Source of the DNA: Clostridiales bacterium
Lineage (GTDB): Bacteria > Bacillota > Clostridia > Lachnospirales > Lachnospiraceae
Assembly (NCBI GenBank): GCA_018365455.1
Contig: JAGZJZ010000020.1
Span: 1-64,000, forward strand
DNA: 64,000 bases
Reading direction: 5' to 3'
Shown: positions 27,164 through 36,982 of the stretch, in pieces
How positions within the stretch are numbered: the stretch's first letter is position 1
Layout of the letters: every line of letters begins with the position of its first letter
Position numbers and translations under genes: made by a program
The notes under the pieces: model-generated
Database searches by the model: none
Told to the model about the DNA's origin: nothing
What the model saw: only the letters and a program-made list of their open reading frames with translations

Positions 27164-28015
27164 ATGAATCAAATCGGCGTTATGCTGGAATCGTTTCACA
27201 CAGACATTTTATCGTCAATTTCACTTGCTGGAAAATGCGGGGCGGACGGTGTACAGTTTTACGGGGGATCCGGCATATCAGACTGCGACAGACTGAGTAC
27301 AAGAGAAAAGCTGGACATCTGCAAACATCTGCTAAATTGCGGTTTAACCGTCAGTGCCATATGTGCAGACCTGGGTGGGCATGGATTTGCAAAAGAATCC
27401 GATAATCCGGAGCGTATAGAAAAGACCAAAAGAATTATGCAGTGGACCCAAGAACTGGACTGTTCCATAATCACCACGCACTTAGGCGTGATTCCAAATG
27501 AAAAAAATAATACCTGGCATACACTTGCAGATGCCTGTAAACGCCTGAATGAACTTGGGGAAACCCATCAGATAAAAATTGCACTGGAAACAGGGTCGGA
27601 AACCATTCAAACGTTAAACTCTTTTCTAACAGAAATAAAATGCTCTCATATTGCCATAAACTATGATCCTGCCAACCTGGTCATGGTTACAGGGGATGAC
27701 CCCTGCACCGGAGTTCTCCGGGTACATGATAAAATCGTGCACGTACATGTAAAGGATGGAATCATGCTGAAACAGGCAGATCCTGCATTTATTTACAATT
27801 ATTTTGCCGAGGGCGGCATTGAGGACTTCCGGCTAAGCGACTATTTTTTGGAAATGCCGCTGGGGAAAGGTTCGGTAGACATACCAAAATGGATAAAAAC
27901 ATTAAAAAGCGTTTCATATAGTGGTTTTTACACCATAGAAAGAGAGACACATCTGGAGGATTGTTACTCTGAAATATCTGCCTGTGTCTCTCTTGTGAGA
28001 TCTTTACTAGAATGA
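27164..28015 (+). CDS. Sugar phosphate isomerase/epimerase-like TIM-barrel protein
   Basis: 283 residues, AAGGAGG 5-6 bases before the ATG. Xylose-isomerase-like barrel features: GADGVQFYGG, IALETGSE with the metal-binding Glu, INYDPANLVM, VHVHVKDG and GFYTIERE. It follows the AraC gene by 61 bp on the same strand, so it may be read through from it. Distinct from the isomerase at 25212-26051 with low resemblance, so the two are likely to act at different steps. Confidence 0.84.
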   Translation: MNQIGVMLESFHTDILSSISLAGKCGADGVQFYGGSGISDCDRLSTREKLDICKHLLNCGLTVSAICADLGGHGFAKESDNPERIEKTKRIMQWTQELDCSIITTHLGVIPNEKNNTWHTLADACKRLNELGETHQIKIALETGSETIQTLNSFLTEIKCSHIAINYDPANLVMVTGDDPCTGVLRVHDKIVHVHVKDGIMLKQADPAFIYNYFAEGGIEDFRLSDYFLEMPLGKGSVDIPKWIKTLKSVSYSGFYTIERETHLEDCYSEISACVSLVRSLLE

Positions 28016-28039
28016 TTGTTCCATTTATTTTAATACTGC

Positions 28040-28969
28040 TTATTTATGATACTGCGCCATTACTTCTTTCACTACCTGTTCAATAAGCGCATGAATATCC
28101 GGCTTATTGCCATAGACCTGCCCCACGGAGCCGAATAATTCCATTTTCTTTCGGACTTCCATCTTCACTGCCTGCACTGCTGCAGGCACCAGGTCTATGA
28201 TCCCTTTTTCCATATACTCAAATGCACGGAATTCTGCTTCCACAGCTGCAATATTAATATCCGTAAAAATATTAACCTTGCTGATACCGCAGTTTATTGC
28301 TTTCTTAAAATCTTCATCCTTCAGTCCCGAACCGCCATGCAGTACCAGAGGAACGTCAATGGTATGGGCAATTGTTTTAATACGGTCAAAATCCAGTTTT
28401 GGAGGCAGCTTATAGGCACCGTGCGCTGTTCCTACGGCAATTGCCAGAGCATCAACACCGGTTTTATCTACAAAGTCTTTTGCCTGTGCCGGATCTGTAT
28501 AGAATTTACTTGGATCATCCATATGAGAGCTTCCTTCATGAGATCCCTCATTATCTCCCACATGTCCTAATTCCCCTTCAATTGTTGCACCATAAGAGTG
28601 GGCAATATCAGCCATCTCTCTTACTTTTTCTATGTTTTCCTCATAACTGTCCGTAGAGCAGTCATACATAATCGAAGAGAACCCCAGATCTAACGCTTTC
28701 AGGCAGGCATCTTTTGTCAGTCCATGATCAAAATGAATGACAACCGGCACTTTTGCCTTTTTAGCCATTGGAATTAAAAAATAAGACAACTCTTCCATCG
28801 GACCGTAAGGAAGCAAAACCTCTGCGGTCCCCATAATAACCGGAGATCCTGTCTCTTCAGCCGCTGCAATAATCCCCCTGGCCAACTCCAGCGTAACTGC
28901 ATTGAACAAACCAACTGCATATTTGCCCTTTTTTGCCGGATACAATACATCATTTAAGTTTGCTAACAT
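28040..28969 (-). CDS. Class II ketose-bisphosphate aldolase (fructose/tagatose type)
   Basis: 309 residues. Zinc-dependent aldolase with HFDHG (first ligand), GATIEGELGHVG, GTAHGAYK and LVLHGGSG (further His ligands), and NIFTDIN in the DHAP phosphate-binding position. It cleaves a ketose 1,6-bisphosphate to DHAP and an aldehyde. AGGAGAGGG precedes the ATG. It is convergent with the isomerase gene and near the amino-sugar operons, recalling KbaY/GatY in galactosamine and galactitol pathways; FbaA-type glycolytic function cannot be excluded. Confidence 0.88.
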   Translation of the reverse strand: MLANLNDVLYPAKKGKYAVGLFNAVTLELARGIIAAAEETGSPVIMGTAEVLLPYGPMEELSYFLIPMAKKAKVPVVIHFDHGLTKDACLKALDLGFSSIMYDCSTDSYEENIEKVREMADIAHSYGATIEGELGHVGDNEGSHEGSSHMDDPSKFYTDPAQAKDFVDKTGVDALAIAVGTAHGAYKLPPKLDFDRIKTIAHTIDVPLVLHGGSGLKDEDFKKAINCGISKVNIFTDINIAAVEAEFRAFEYMEKGIIDLVPAAVQAVKMEVRKKMELFGSVGQVYGNKPDIHALIEQVVKEVMAQYHK

Positions 28970-29071
28970 TTTACCCTCTCCTATTCCTGATGCTAATTAC
29001 ATCAATTTTAAAATATTTTTATTAATTATAGATTAAAAACAACAGAAAGTCAAACAAAAAGTAATAAAACA

Positions 29072-29103
29072 AAGAAAAAACAGGATTGTTTTCACAATCC
29101 TGT
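29072..29103 (-). terminator. Intrinsic terminator after gatD
   Basis: A perfect 10-bp stem (29080-29089 with 29094-29103) with a 4-base loop, followed on the minus strand by TTTTTTCTTTG. It closes the gyrA-murT-gatD transcript 12 bases past the stop codon. Confidence 0.9.
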
Positions 29104-29115
29104 CCCAATATCTAT

Positions 29116-29847
29116 CTATGAATTTCCTCTTTTTGCAAACCTGTTTACAATATACTGATTTGCTTCCAATTCCTGCCTGTCATCCAAAGGCTCAAGCTCC
29201 ACGTTTTCCCCATATCTGCGTTCCAGTGCCTTGGACAGAAGGTAGTCACAAAGCTGAGGGTTCTTCGGCAGCAGCGGGCCATGCAGGTAGGTTCCGATCA
29301 CATTTTTGTAGATCACACCTTCATATCCAGTCTCACCATTGTTCCCGGAACCATAAAGCACTTTTCCAAGAGGCTTGTTTTTATTAATAAATGTCCTGCC
29401 CCCGTGATTTTCAAATCCCACAATTGGCGTATCGAACAATTCACTTTTTATCACAATATTCTGGATCAGGCGCTCCTTTCCCTGCTCTGTATGCAGGTTT
29501 ACCAGTCCAAGCCCCTCTATATTGCCGGCATCTGTCATATAATAATTGCCCAGAAGCTGGTATCCGCCGCAAATTGCAATTACTACGCCGTTATCCTCCA
29601 CATAATTTCTAAAGTCGCCCCGGATGGTTTTCAGCTTTTCACATACCAGCATCTGTTCCCGGTCCGAGCCTCCGCCCAGAAGGACAATGTCCAGCTTGGA
29701 AAAGTCAATCTCATCCTCAAGCTGATATTCGATTGTCTCTGCTTCAATTCCACGCCATTCACAGCGCTTCATCATGCATTGGATATTACCTCTGTCCCCA
29801 TAGAGATTCAACAAATCCGGATATAAATGTCCTATAATGATCTTCAT
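29116..29847 (-). CDS. gatD: Lipid II isoglutaminyl synthase, glutamine amidotransferase subunit
   Basis: 243 residues. Class I-type glutaminase of the CobB/CobQ-like group: nucleophile Cys in IAICGGYQLLG, catalytic His in GTYLHGPLLP. It supplies ammonia from glutamine to MurT, which amidates the D-glutamate of lipid II in the cytoplasm at the membrane. The gene lies 13 bp after murT, the usual pairing. Length matches GatD. Confidence 0.92.
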   Translation of the reverse strand: MKIIIGHLYPDLLNLYGDRGNIQCMMKRCEWRGIEAETIEYQLEDEIDFSKLDIVLLGGGSDREQMLVCEKLKTIRGDFRNYVEDNGVVIAICGGYQLLGNYYMTDAGNIEGLGLVNLHTEQGKERLIQNIVIKSELFDTPIVGFENHGGRTFINKNKPLGKVLYGSGNNGETGYEGVIYKNVIGTYLHGPLLPKNPQLCDYLLSKALERRYGENVELEPLDDRQELEANQYIVNRFAKRGNS

Positions 29848-29860
29848 GCTTTCCTCCGCC

Positions 29861-31195
29861 CTATCCCTGTTCCAGCTTCTTCAAAATATTGTGGGTACTG
29901 TAAAGAGCCGTATAATTTACCAGCACATACAGATTGCCTGTCCCGTTTTGGATGCGTTCCTGAATCGCTTTTTCTACATCCGGTTCCAAAACAGACGGTA
30001 TATCCACGTATTTCAGTCTCAGCCTCATATCCTGGCAGCGGATTCCGCTGACGGTAATGGAATTGACATTTGCATCCTTAAACCGGTCAAAATCCACATC
30101 CCAAAGCCAGGAGATATCGATGCCGTCCTGATCATTGTCATTAATCAGAATAATCACATCTTTTTTCGTATCGTCTTCCATCACTGCTGAAATATTCTGG
30201 TTAAACCCTGCCGGGTTCTTCGCCAGGTTCAGCATGATATGGGTTCCATTGATCTCAAATTGCTCCATACGGCCATTTTGAGGGTTGAACCTATATAAGA
30301 CATCATTGAAGTGTTTTAAATCCATTCCTGCGGTTCTGGCGGCCGTATACGCGGCTAAAATATTGTAGATGTTATAGAACCCTCTGTAGTTAGCAGTAAT
30401 ATGCCTGCCCTCCACGTCAAAAGCCAGCTTACCGCCTGCATAGATATTGGAGGCATCAAAATCCGGATCCGGCCGTTTAAAGCCGCAGGAGGGACATTCA
30501 TAATCTCCCAGCTGGCTATAATGATAAAAGTGGTAAACCAGCTTCTCCCCGCAATTTTTACAGAATCTTCCTTCTCTGATCTCATTGACGCTGGATTCTT
30601 CAAATACCTGTTCACTGATACCGTATGTGACATAGGAATTGCCGCTGTCCATTGCCAGATATGCTGACAGAGCGTCATCTGCATTCACAATAACGGTCAT
30701 GTCCGGTGCCATATGCATGGCTTTCTTTAACAGGTTCATAGTAATATCTATTTCCCCATACCGGTCCAGCTGGTCCCGAAACAGATTAGTGAGCACCATA
30801 TAATCCGGTTTAAAATGCGGTAAAATCCGTACTGTGGACGCTTCATCAATTTCAATGCAGGCGTAGTCAGCATCCAAATGTCCGTTCATTCCAGCAGACA
30901 GTACAAATGCAGAGACTACACCATTTAACATATTTGAGCCCGTATGATTGCAGACTACTTTTTTCTTTTCTGCCTCAATGGCAGAGCAGAGCAGGTTATT
31001 GGTTGTAGTTTTCCCATTGGTTCCACAGACAACAAATACTTTTTCCCTTACCTCTCCTGCCAGCTCTGTCAATATCTTAGGATCCAGCCTCAGGGCTATC
31101 TGCCCTGCCAGCGTAACTCCCTGTTTTCCGGTCAACCTGCATGCAAATCCAATAAACTTTGCACTCCAGACTGCAAGCAATCTGCGTATATTCAT
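29861..31195 (-). CDS. murT: Lipid II isoglutaminyl synthase, Mur ligase-like subunit
   Basis: 444 residues. Mur ligase P-loop VCGTNGKTTTNNLL, a four-Cys zinc ribbon (CKNCGEKL and ECPSCG) inserted in the central domain, and a C-terminal DUF1727 domain, which together define MurT. It activates the lipid II D-Glu carboxylate with ATP for amidation with GatD. GGAGG lies 6 bases before the ATG. Located 36 bp after gyrA on the same strand. Confidence 0.93.
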   Translation of the reverse strand: MNIRRLLAVWSAKFIGFACRLTGKQGVTLAGQIALRLDPKILTELAGEVREKVFVVCGTNGKTTTNNLLCSAIEAEKKKVVCNHTGSNMLNGVVSAFVLSAGMNGHLDADYACIEIDEASTVRILPHFKPDYMVLTNLFRDQLDRYGEIDITMNLLKKAMHMAPDMTVIVNADDALSAYLAMDSGNSYVTYGISEQVFEESSVNEIREGRFCKNCGEKLVYHFYHYSQLGDYECPSCGFKRPDPDFDASNIYAGGKLAFDVEGRHITANYRGFYNIYNILAAYTAARTAGMDLKHFNDVLYRFNPQNGRMEQFEINGTHIMLNLAKNPAGFNQNISAVMEDDTKKDVIILINDNDQDGIDISWLWDVDFDRFKDANVNSITVSGIRCQDMRLRLKYVDIPSVLEPDVEKAIQERIQNGTGNLYVLVNYTALYSTHNILKKLEQG

Positions 31196-31231
31196 AATGT
31201 GCCTCCAATTACCTGAAAAGAGTAATACCGA

Positions 31232-33913
31232 TTACTCGTCCTGTCCATCCTGTAAATCCGTTTCAGAACTGTTATCCAGAGATTCCTGTTCTTCTTTTTC
31301 CTTTTCTTCCAGTGCACGCTCTACCAGACTGTCGATGGATGCGTCAGCTGCTTCATCCACTTCTATGGAACCAGCCTCACCTGATGTTTCAGCCTCACCA
31401 TCAGAAGATTCCTCTTCCAGCAATTCTTCTTCCAGTGATTTTAACATATCCTCTTCCGTCTGATTAGAACTTTCCCTTACTTTCGCAATGCTGGCAACCA
31501 TAATGTCATTATCCACATCCATGTTAATCAGCCTCACGCCGGAAGTGACACGTCCCAGAACAGAAATGTCACCGCACATCATACGGATTACAATACCTTC
31601 CGTACTGATAATCATGATTTCATTTTCTTTATTAACTGCCTTAACCCCGATCACGTTTCCGGTTTTTTCCATGATTTTATAGCATTTCACACCTTTACCG
31701 CCTCTGTTCTGTGCCGTAAACTCATTCATATGGGTCAGCTTGCCCATTCCTTTTTCGGAAACAATCAGCAGGTATTCACCCTGTGTATTCAACTGCATTC
31801 CAATTACTTCATCCCCGTGGGACAGACTCATACCGATTACACCCATAGAGGTTCTTCCGGTGCTTCTTACATCGGTCTCGTGGAAACGGATACACTGTCC
31901 GTATTTCGTAACGAGTATGATATCTTTTTCGTTATTGGTTGTCTTAACTTCAATCAGTTCATCTTCTTCACGAAGGCTGATTGCAGCCAGTCCGGTTTTT
32001 CTGACATTTGCATAATCCCGAATCGGCGTCTTCTTCACGATACCGTTCTTCGTTGCCATAAACAGGTATCTGCCAGCTTTATATTCCTTAATCGGGATCA
32101 TAGCCGTAATCTTTTCACCAGGTGATAGCTGCAGAAGGTTTATAATAGCCGTTCCTCTTGCCGTCCTGCTGGATTCCGGAATTTCATACGCTTTCAGCCT
32201 GTATACTTTTCCGGTATTGGTAAAGAACATCAGATAGTGGTGGGTGGAAGTCATCAGCAGATCTTCGATGTAGTCATCATCAATGGTCTGCATTCCCTTG
32301 ATCCCTTTCCCGCCTCTGTTCTGGCTCTTAAAGTTATCGATTGTCATACGTTTAATATACCCCAGTTTGGTCATTGCTATCACAACGTTTGACCTTGGAA
32401 TCAGGTCTTCCATGGAGATATCAAATTCGTCAAATCCAATTGAAGTCCTTCTCTCATCCCCAAATTTATCCCGGATGATAATAATTTCCTCACGGATAAC
32501 GCCAAGCAGGAGGTTTCTGTCCGCCAGAATAGATTTTAAGTAAGTGATCCGTTCCATCAATTCCTTAAATTCATTTTCCAGCTTTTCTCTTTCCAGACCG
32601 GTCAGTGCACGCAGCCTCATGTCTACGATTGCCTGTGCCTGTACATCTGACAGTCCAAAACGCTCAATTAATCCTTCTTTTGCAATCTGCGCATTTTTTG
32701 ATGCACGGATAATACGGATGACCTCATCAATATTGTCAAGGGCAATCAGCAATCCCTGTAAAATGTGAGCACGCTCTTCCGCCTTATTCAATTCATACTG
32801 GGTTCTTCTGGTCACAACTTCTTCCTGGTGCTGAATATAATAATGCAGCATCTGAAGAATATTCATAACCTTTGGCTCATTATTGACAAGTGCCAGCATA
32901 ATGACACCAAACGTATCCTGAAGCTGTGTATGCTTGTATAACTGATTTAACAGCACATTGGCATTCACATCACGGCGAAGCTCAATGTTAATACGCATAC
33001 CTTCCCGGTTTGATTCATCGGTAATATTCGTGATACCATCAACTTTTTTATCTCTTACCAGATCCGCTATTTTCTCGATCAGTCTGGCTTTATTTACCAT
33101 GTAAGGCAGTTCACTGACAATGATTCTGCTTTTTCCATTGGGCATGGTTTCAATATCCGTAACTGCTCGCACACGTATTTTACCACGTCCGGTACGGTAA
33201 GCCTCTTCTATTCCCTTTGTACCCAGAATCTGGGCACCGGTAGGAAAGTCAGGACCTTTTACAATTTCCAGAATTTCATCAATTTCCGTATCCCGGCTCT
33301 CTTCAATGCGGTTGTCAATCATTTTAATTACTGCATTTACGATCTCTTTCAGATTGTGGGGCGGGATATTGGTAGCCATACCAACGGCAATACCGGAAGT
33401 TCCGTTAACCAGAAGGTTGGGATATCTTGCCGGAAGAACCGCAGGTTCTCTCTCTGTCTCGTCAAAGTTGGGTACGAAATCGACTGTGTTTTTATTGATA
33501 TCAGCCAGCATTTCCATGGAAATCTTGCTGAGACGTGCTTCTGTATAACGCATGGCAGCCGCGCCGTCACCGTCCACGGAACCAAAGTTCCCATGTCCGT
33601 CAACCAGCGGATAACGGGTAGACCATTCCTGTGCCATATTAACAAGTGCCCCATAGATAGAGCTGTCACCATGAGGGTGATACTTACCCATAGTATCACC
33701 GACAATACGCGCACATTTTCTATGCGGCTTGTCAGGACCATTATTTAATTCGATCATAGAATACAGAACTCTACGCTGAACCGGCTTTAAACCGTCTCTT
33801 ACATCAGGAAGAGCACGGGCAGCAATAACGCTCATGGCATAGTCGATATAGGATTTCTCCATTGTTTTCTTTAGATCGACTTCGTGTACCTTATCAAAAA
33901 TATTGTCTTCCAA
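31232..33913 (-). CDS. gyrA: DNA gyrase subunit A
   Basis: 893 residues, longer than usual (about 820-875). The TTG start at 33913 has AGGAGG 9 bases upstream. Breakage-reunion domain with the active-site Tyr in AAMRYTEARL; quinolone region HPHGDSSIYGAL, where the E. coli Asp87 position is Gly. The C-terminal beta-pinwheel contains a GyrA-box-like QNRGGKG stretch, twice (SQNRGGKGIKG and AQNRGGKGVKC). An acidic tail of about 80 residues rich in Glu, Asp and Ser follows. It introduces negative supercoils with GyrB, whose gene ends 13 bases upstream. Confidence 0.97.
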   Translation of the reverse strand: MEDNIFDKVHEVDLKKTMEKSYIDYAMSVIAARALPDVRDGLKPVQRRVLYSMIELNNGPDKPHRKCARIVGDTMGKYHPHGDSSIYGALVNMAQEWSTRYPLVDGHGNFGSVDGDGAAAMRYTEARLSKISMEMLADINKNTVDFVPNFDETEREPAVLPARYPNLLVNGTSGIAVGMATNIPPHNLKEIVNAVIKMIDNRIEESRDTEIDEILEIVKGPDFPTGAQILGTKGIEEAYRTGRGKIRVRAVTDIETMPNGKSRIIVSELPYMVNKARLIEKIADLVRDKKVDGITNITDESNREGMRINIELRRDVNANVLLNQLYKHTQLQDTFGVIMLALVNNEPKVMNILQMLHYYIQHQEEVVTRRTQYELNKAEERAHILQGLLIALDNIDEVIRIIRASKNAQIAKEGLIERFGLSDVQAQAIVDMRLRALTGLEREKLENEFKELMERITYLKSILADRNLLLGVIREEIIIIRDKFGDERRTSIGFDEFDISMEDLIPRSNVVIAMTKLGYIKRMTIDNFKSQNRGGKGIKGMQTIDDDYIEDLLMTSTHHYLMFFTNTGKVYRLKAYEIPESSRTARGTAIINLLQLSPGEKITAMIPIKEYKAGRYLFMATKNGIVKKTPIRDYANVRKTGLAAISLREEDELIEVKTTNNEKDIILVTKYGQCIRFHETDVRSTGRTSMGVIGMSLSHGDEVIGMQLNTQGEYLLIVSEKGMGKLTHMNEFTAQNRGGKGVKCYKIMEKTGNVIGVKAVNKENEIMIISTEGIVIRMMCGDISVLGRVTSGVRLINMDVDNDIMVASIAKVRESSNQTEEDMLKSLEEELLEEESSDGEAETSGEAGSIEVDEAADASIDSLVERALEEKEKEEQESLDNSSETDLQDGQDE

Positions 33914-33926
33914 CGACTTTCTCCTC

Positions 33927-35852
33927 CTAAATGTCCAGATTTTCTACAAACTTAGCATTTTCTTCAATGAATTCACGGCGCGGCTCTACCTGGTCACCCA
34001 TTAAGGTGGTAAAAGTAAGGTCCAGCTCCGATGATGCTTCTTCATCCATCGTTACACGAAGCAGCACTCTGCTCTCAGGATCCATGGTTGTCTCCCAGAG
34101 CTGTTCCGCATCCATTTCTCCAAGTCCTTTGTAACGCTGTATCTTATTACTCTGATCTCTTCCGACTTCAGCTAAAATTGTATTCAATTCTTCATCGCTG
34201 TAAGCATACCACACTTTTTTGTTTTTCTCCAGCTTATAGAGAGGCGGCTGTGCCAGATACACATGTCCCTCTTTAATTAAATCAGGCATAAAACGATACA
34301 TAAAGGTCAATAATAACGTACTGATATGGGCGCCGTCAACGTCGGCATCCGTCATAATAATAATCTTATGGTATCTCAGTTTTGATAGATCAAAGTCATC
34401 GTGGATACCTGTTCCAAACGCTGTAATCATTGCTTTAATCTCAGCATTTGCATAGATTTTATCCAGTCTTGCCTTTTCCACATTTAATATTTTTCCACGG
34501 AGGGGCAGTATCGCCTGGGTGCTTCTGCTTCTGGCTGTCTTAGCTGAACCACCCGCAGAATCTCCCTCAACGATGTAAATTTCACAGTTTTTCGGATCCT
34601 TATCCGAACAGTCAGCCAGCTTACCTGGAAGAGACATTCCGTCAAGTGCCGATTTTCTTCTGGTCAGATCTCTGGCTTTTCTTGCCGCGTCCCTGGCTCT
34701 TTGTGCCATGATTGATTTTTCCAGAATCATCTTCGCAATCTGAGGATGCTGTTCCAGATAAATCATAAGCTGTTCAGAAACCACATTATCAACGGCACCA
34801 CGCGCCTCACTGTTGCCCAGTTTTTGTTTGGTCTGTCCTTCGAACTGAGGATCCCCAATTTTAATACTGATAATCGCCGTGATACCTTCTCTGATATCTT
34901 CCCCAACCAAAGACTCACTTTCTTTAATCAGCTTGTTGGTTCTGGCATAATCGTTAAATGTCTTGGTCAGAGCACTTTTAAACCCGGTCAGATGGGTACC
35001 GCCTTCCGGCGTTGTAATGTTATTTACGAAACTGTATGCACCTTCCGTATATCCGTCATTATGCTGCATTGCAACTTCTACGTATACATCGTCCCTGGTA
35101 CCTTCACAGTAAATAATGTCCGGATAGAGCGGATTTTTCCCTTTGTTGAGGTAAGTAACAAACTCCTTAATACCACCTTCGTAGTGGAATACTTTCTCCA
35201 CCGGCTCTTCGTTTCTCTCATCTCTTAAAATAATTTTGATATTCTTGGTGAGAAATGCCATTTCACGAAGCCGTTGTTTTAAAGTATTAAAATCATAAAC
35301 TGTTTCTTCGAAGATTTCTTTATCCGGAAGGAAGGTAACCATGGTACCTGTTTTCTCCGGATCACATTCTCCGATCACTTTCAGTTTATAGACAACTTTT
35401 CCTCTTTCATAACGCTGTCTGTAGATCTTACCTTCGCTATAGATGGTTACTTCCAGGTTTTCCGACAAAGCATTCACGACAGACGCACCTACCCCGTGAA
35501 GACCACCGGATACTTTATAGCCGCCGCCGCCGAATTTACCGCCGGCATGAAGAATCGTAAATACTACTTCTACTGCCGGAAGTCCTGATTTATGATTGAT
35601 TCCTACCGGGATACCGCGGCCATTATCGATTACCGTTATGGAATTGTCTTTATTAATGGTCACCTGAATTGTGTCGCAGTATCCTGCCAGTGCTTCATCC
35701 ACTGCATTATCTACAATTTCATACACAAGGTGGTGCAGTCCGCGGATAGATGTACTTCCAATGTACATACCGGGTCTTTTTCTGACTGCTTCCAACCCCT
35801 CTAAAATTTGTATTTGATCTGCGCCATATTCTGCATTTAATTCTGTATCCAT
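33927..35852 (-). CDS. gyrB: DNA gyrase subunit B
   Basis: 641 residues from ATG 35852, which has AGGAGG 6 bases upstream; the earlier in-frame ATG lacks one and adds 12 unrelated residues. GHKL ATPase domain (VDNAVDEALAGYCD, NGRGIPVG, GGLHGVGASVVNALS), Toprim domain (EGDSAGGSAK, DADVDGAHI) and C-terminal QRYKGLGEMDAEQLWETTMDP. Supplies ATP-driven strand passage to gyrase. Confidence 0.97.
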   Translation of the reverse strand: MDTELNAEYGADQIQILEGLEAVRKRPGMYIGSTSIRGLHHLVYEIVDNAVDEALAGYCDTIQVTINKDNSITVIDNGRGIPVGINHKSGLPAVEVVFTILHAGGKFGGGGYKVSGGLHGVGASVVNALSENLEVTIYSEGKIYRQRYERGKVVYKLKVIGECDPEKTGTMVTFLPDKEIFEETVYDFNTLKQRLREMAFLTKNIKIILRDERNEEPVEKVFHYEGGIKEFVTYLNKGKNPLYPDIIYCEGTRDDVYVEVAMQHNDGYTEGAYSFVNNITTPEGGTHLTGFKSALTKTFNDYARTNKLIKESESLVGEDIREGITAIISIKIGDPQFEGQTKQKLGNSEARGAVDNVVSEQLMIYLEQHPQIAKMILEKSIMAQRARDAARKARDLTRRKSALDGMSLPGKLADCSDKDPKNCEIYIVEGDSAGGSAKTARSRSTQAILPLRGKILNVEKARLDKIYANAEIKAMITAFGTGIHDDFDLSKLRYHKIIIMTDADVDGAHISTLLLTFMYRFMPDLIKEGHVYLAQPPLYKLEKNKKVWYAYSDEELNTILAEVGRDQSNKIQRYKGLGEMDAEQLWETTMDPESRVLLRVTMDEEASSELDLTFTTLMGDQVEPRREFIEENAKFVENLDI

Positions 35853-35891
35853 AAGAATCCTCCTGTTTTCGCTGCTGAGTATTTTCACATG

Positions 35892-36971
35892 TTATTCATA
35901 GACGATACCGTCCACCACATGAAATACTTTATTAATCTTAAATTGATTCTCTATAAAATCATCAATCCCCGTACAGGTGATCAATGTTTGTATATCGTGA
36001 ATGCTGTCTAACAGATAGTGTTGCCTGTTACTGTCCAGTTCAGACAGGACATCATCCAGCAATAAAATCGGTGTATCTTTGATTTCCTGCTTTACCAGTT
36101 CAATTTCAGCCAGCTTCAATGATAAAGCCGCCGTCCTCTGCTGGCCCTGGGAACCAAATTTCCGGATATCCACATCCTGGATTTTAAAGCAAAGATCATC
36201 TCTGTGGGGTCCGGTCATGGTCATCCGCATCTTCAGATCCTTATCCCTGCTTTTCCTTAGCTGTTCTTCAAAGGATTCAGCCGAAACGTTCTTCTCATAA
36301 TCCACAATTAATTCCTCCCGGTCCCCCGAAAGCTTTTTGTGGATACCGGCAATGATGCCATTAATCCGTTCAACAAATAACCGGCGTTCCTCAATTACCC
36401 TGCAGCCGTATTGAACCATCTGCTGATCCCAGATATCCAGGGTATCCAGGTATTCCGGATGAAACGCAATATCTTTAAGCAGTTTATTTCTCTGATTCAC
36501 TATTTTATTATAATTTGATAACTGAAACAAATATAATTTATTTAACTGACATAGCTCCATGTCAATAAAACGCCTTCTCTCAGAAGGACCGTTTTTAATA
36601 ATATTAAGATCCTCCGGTGAGAAAAATACCAGGTTCACAATACCGAAGAGCTCACTGGCTTTCCGGATCGGAATGCCGTTGATGGCAATTCCCTTGGTCC
36701 TGTTCTTCTTCAGATGCATGTCAATCTTATAAGCACTGCCGTTTTTGTTCAGTCTCATACGGATATGGGATTCATCTTCATGAAACTGAATAATTTCCCG
36801 GTCTTTGCTTCCCTTGTGGGATTTGGTAGTCCCACAGAGATACACTGCTTCTAAAATGTTCGTCTTGCCCTGCGCATTATCACCATAGAAAATATTCGTA
36901 CCACTATCAAACTTTAATTTTAGGGAATTATAATTTCTAAATTTCTCAAGTTTAATAGATTCAATAATCAT
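35892..36971 (-). CDS. recF: DNA replication and repair protein RecF
   Basis: 359 residues. SMC-like ATPase with Walker A GDNAQGKTN, signature FGSQGQQRTAALSLK and Walker B ILLLDDVLSELD. Helps load RecA at gaps and restart forks. Classic position between yaaA and gyrB; 11 bases after yaaA. RBS is weak, suggesting translational coupling. Confidence 0.96.
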   Translation of the reverse strand: MIIESIKLEKFRNYNSLKLKFDSGTNIFYGDNAQGKTNILEAVYLCGTTKSHKGSKDREIIQFHEDESHIRMRLNKNGSAYKIDMHLKKNRTKGIAINGIPIRKASELFGIVNLVFFSPEDLNIIKNGPSERRRFIDMELCQLNKLYLFQLSNYNKIVNQRNKLLKDIAFHPEYLDTLDIWDQQMVQYGCRVIEERRLFVERINGIIAGIHKKLSGDREELIVDYEKNVSAESFEEQLRKSRDKDLKMRMTMTGPHRDDLCFKIQDVDIRKFGSQGQQRTAALSLKLAEIELVKQEIKDTPILLLDDVLSELDSNRQHYLLDSIHDIQTLITCTGIDDFIENQFKINKVFHVVDGIVYE

Positions 36972-36982
36972 GTCAGCACCAA

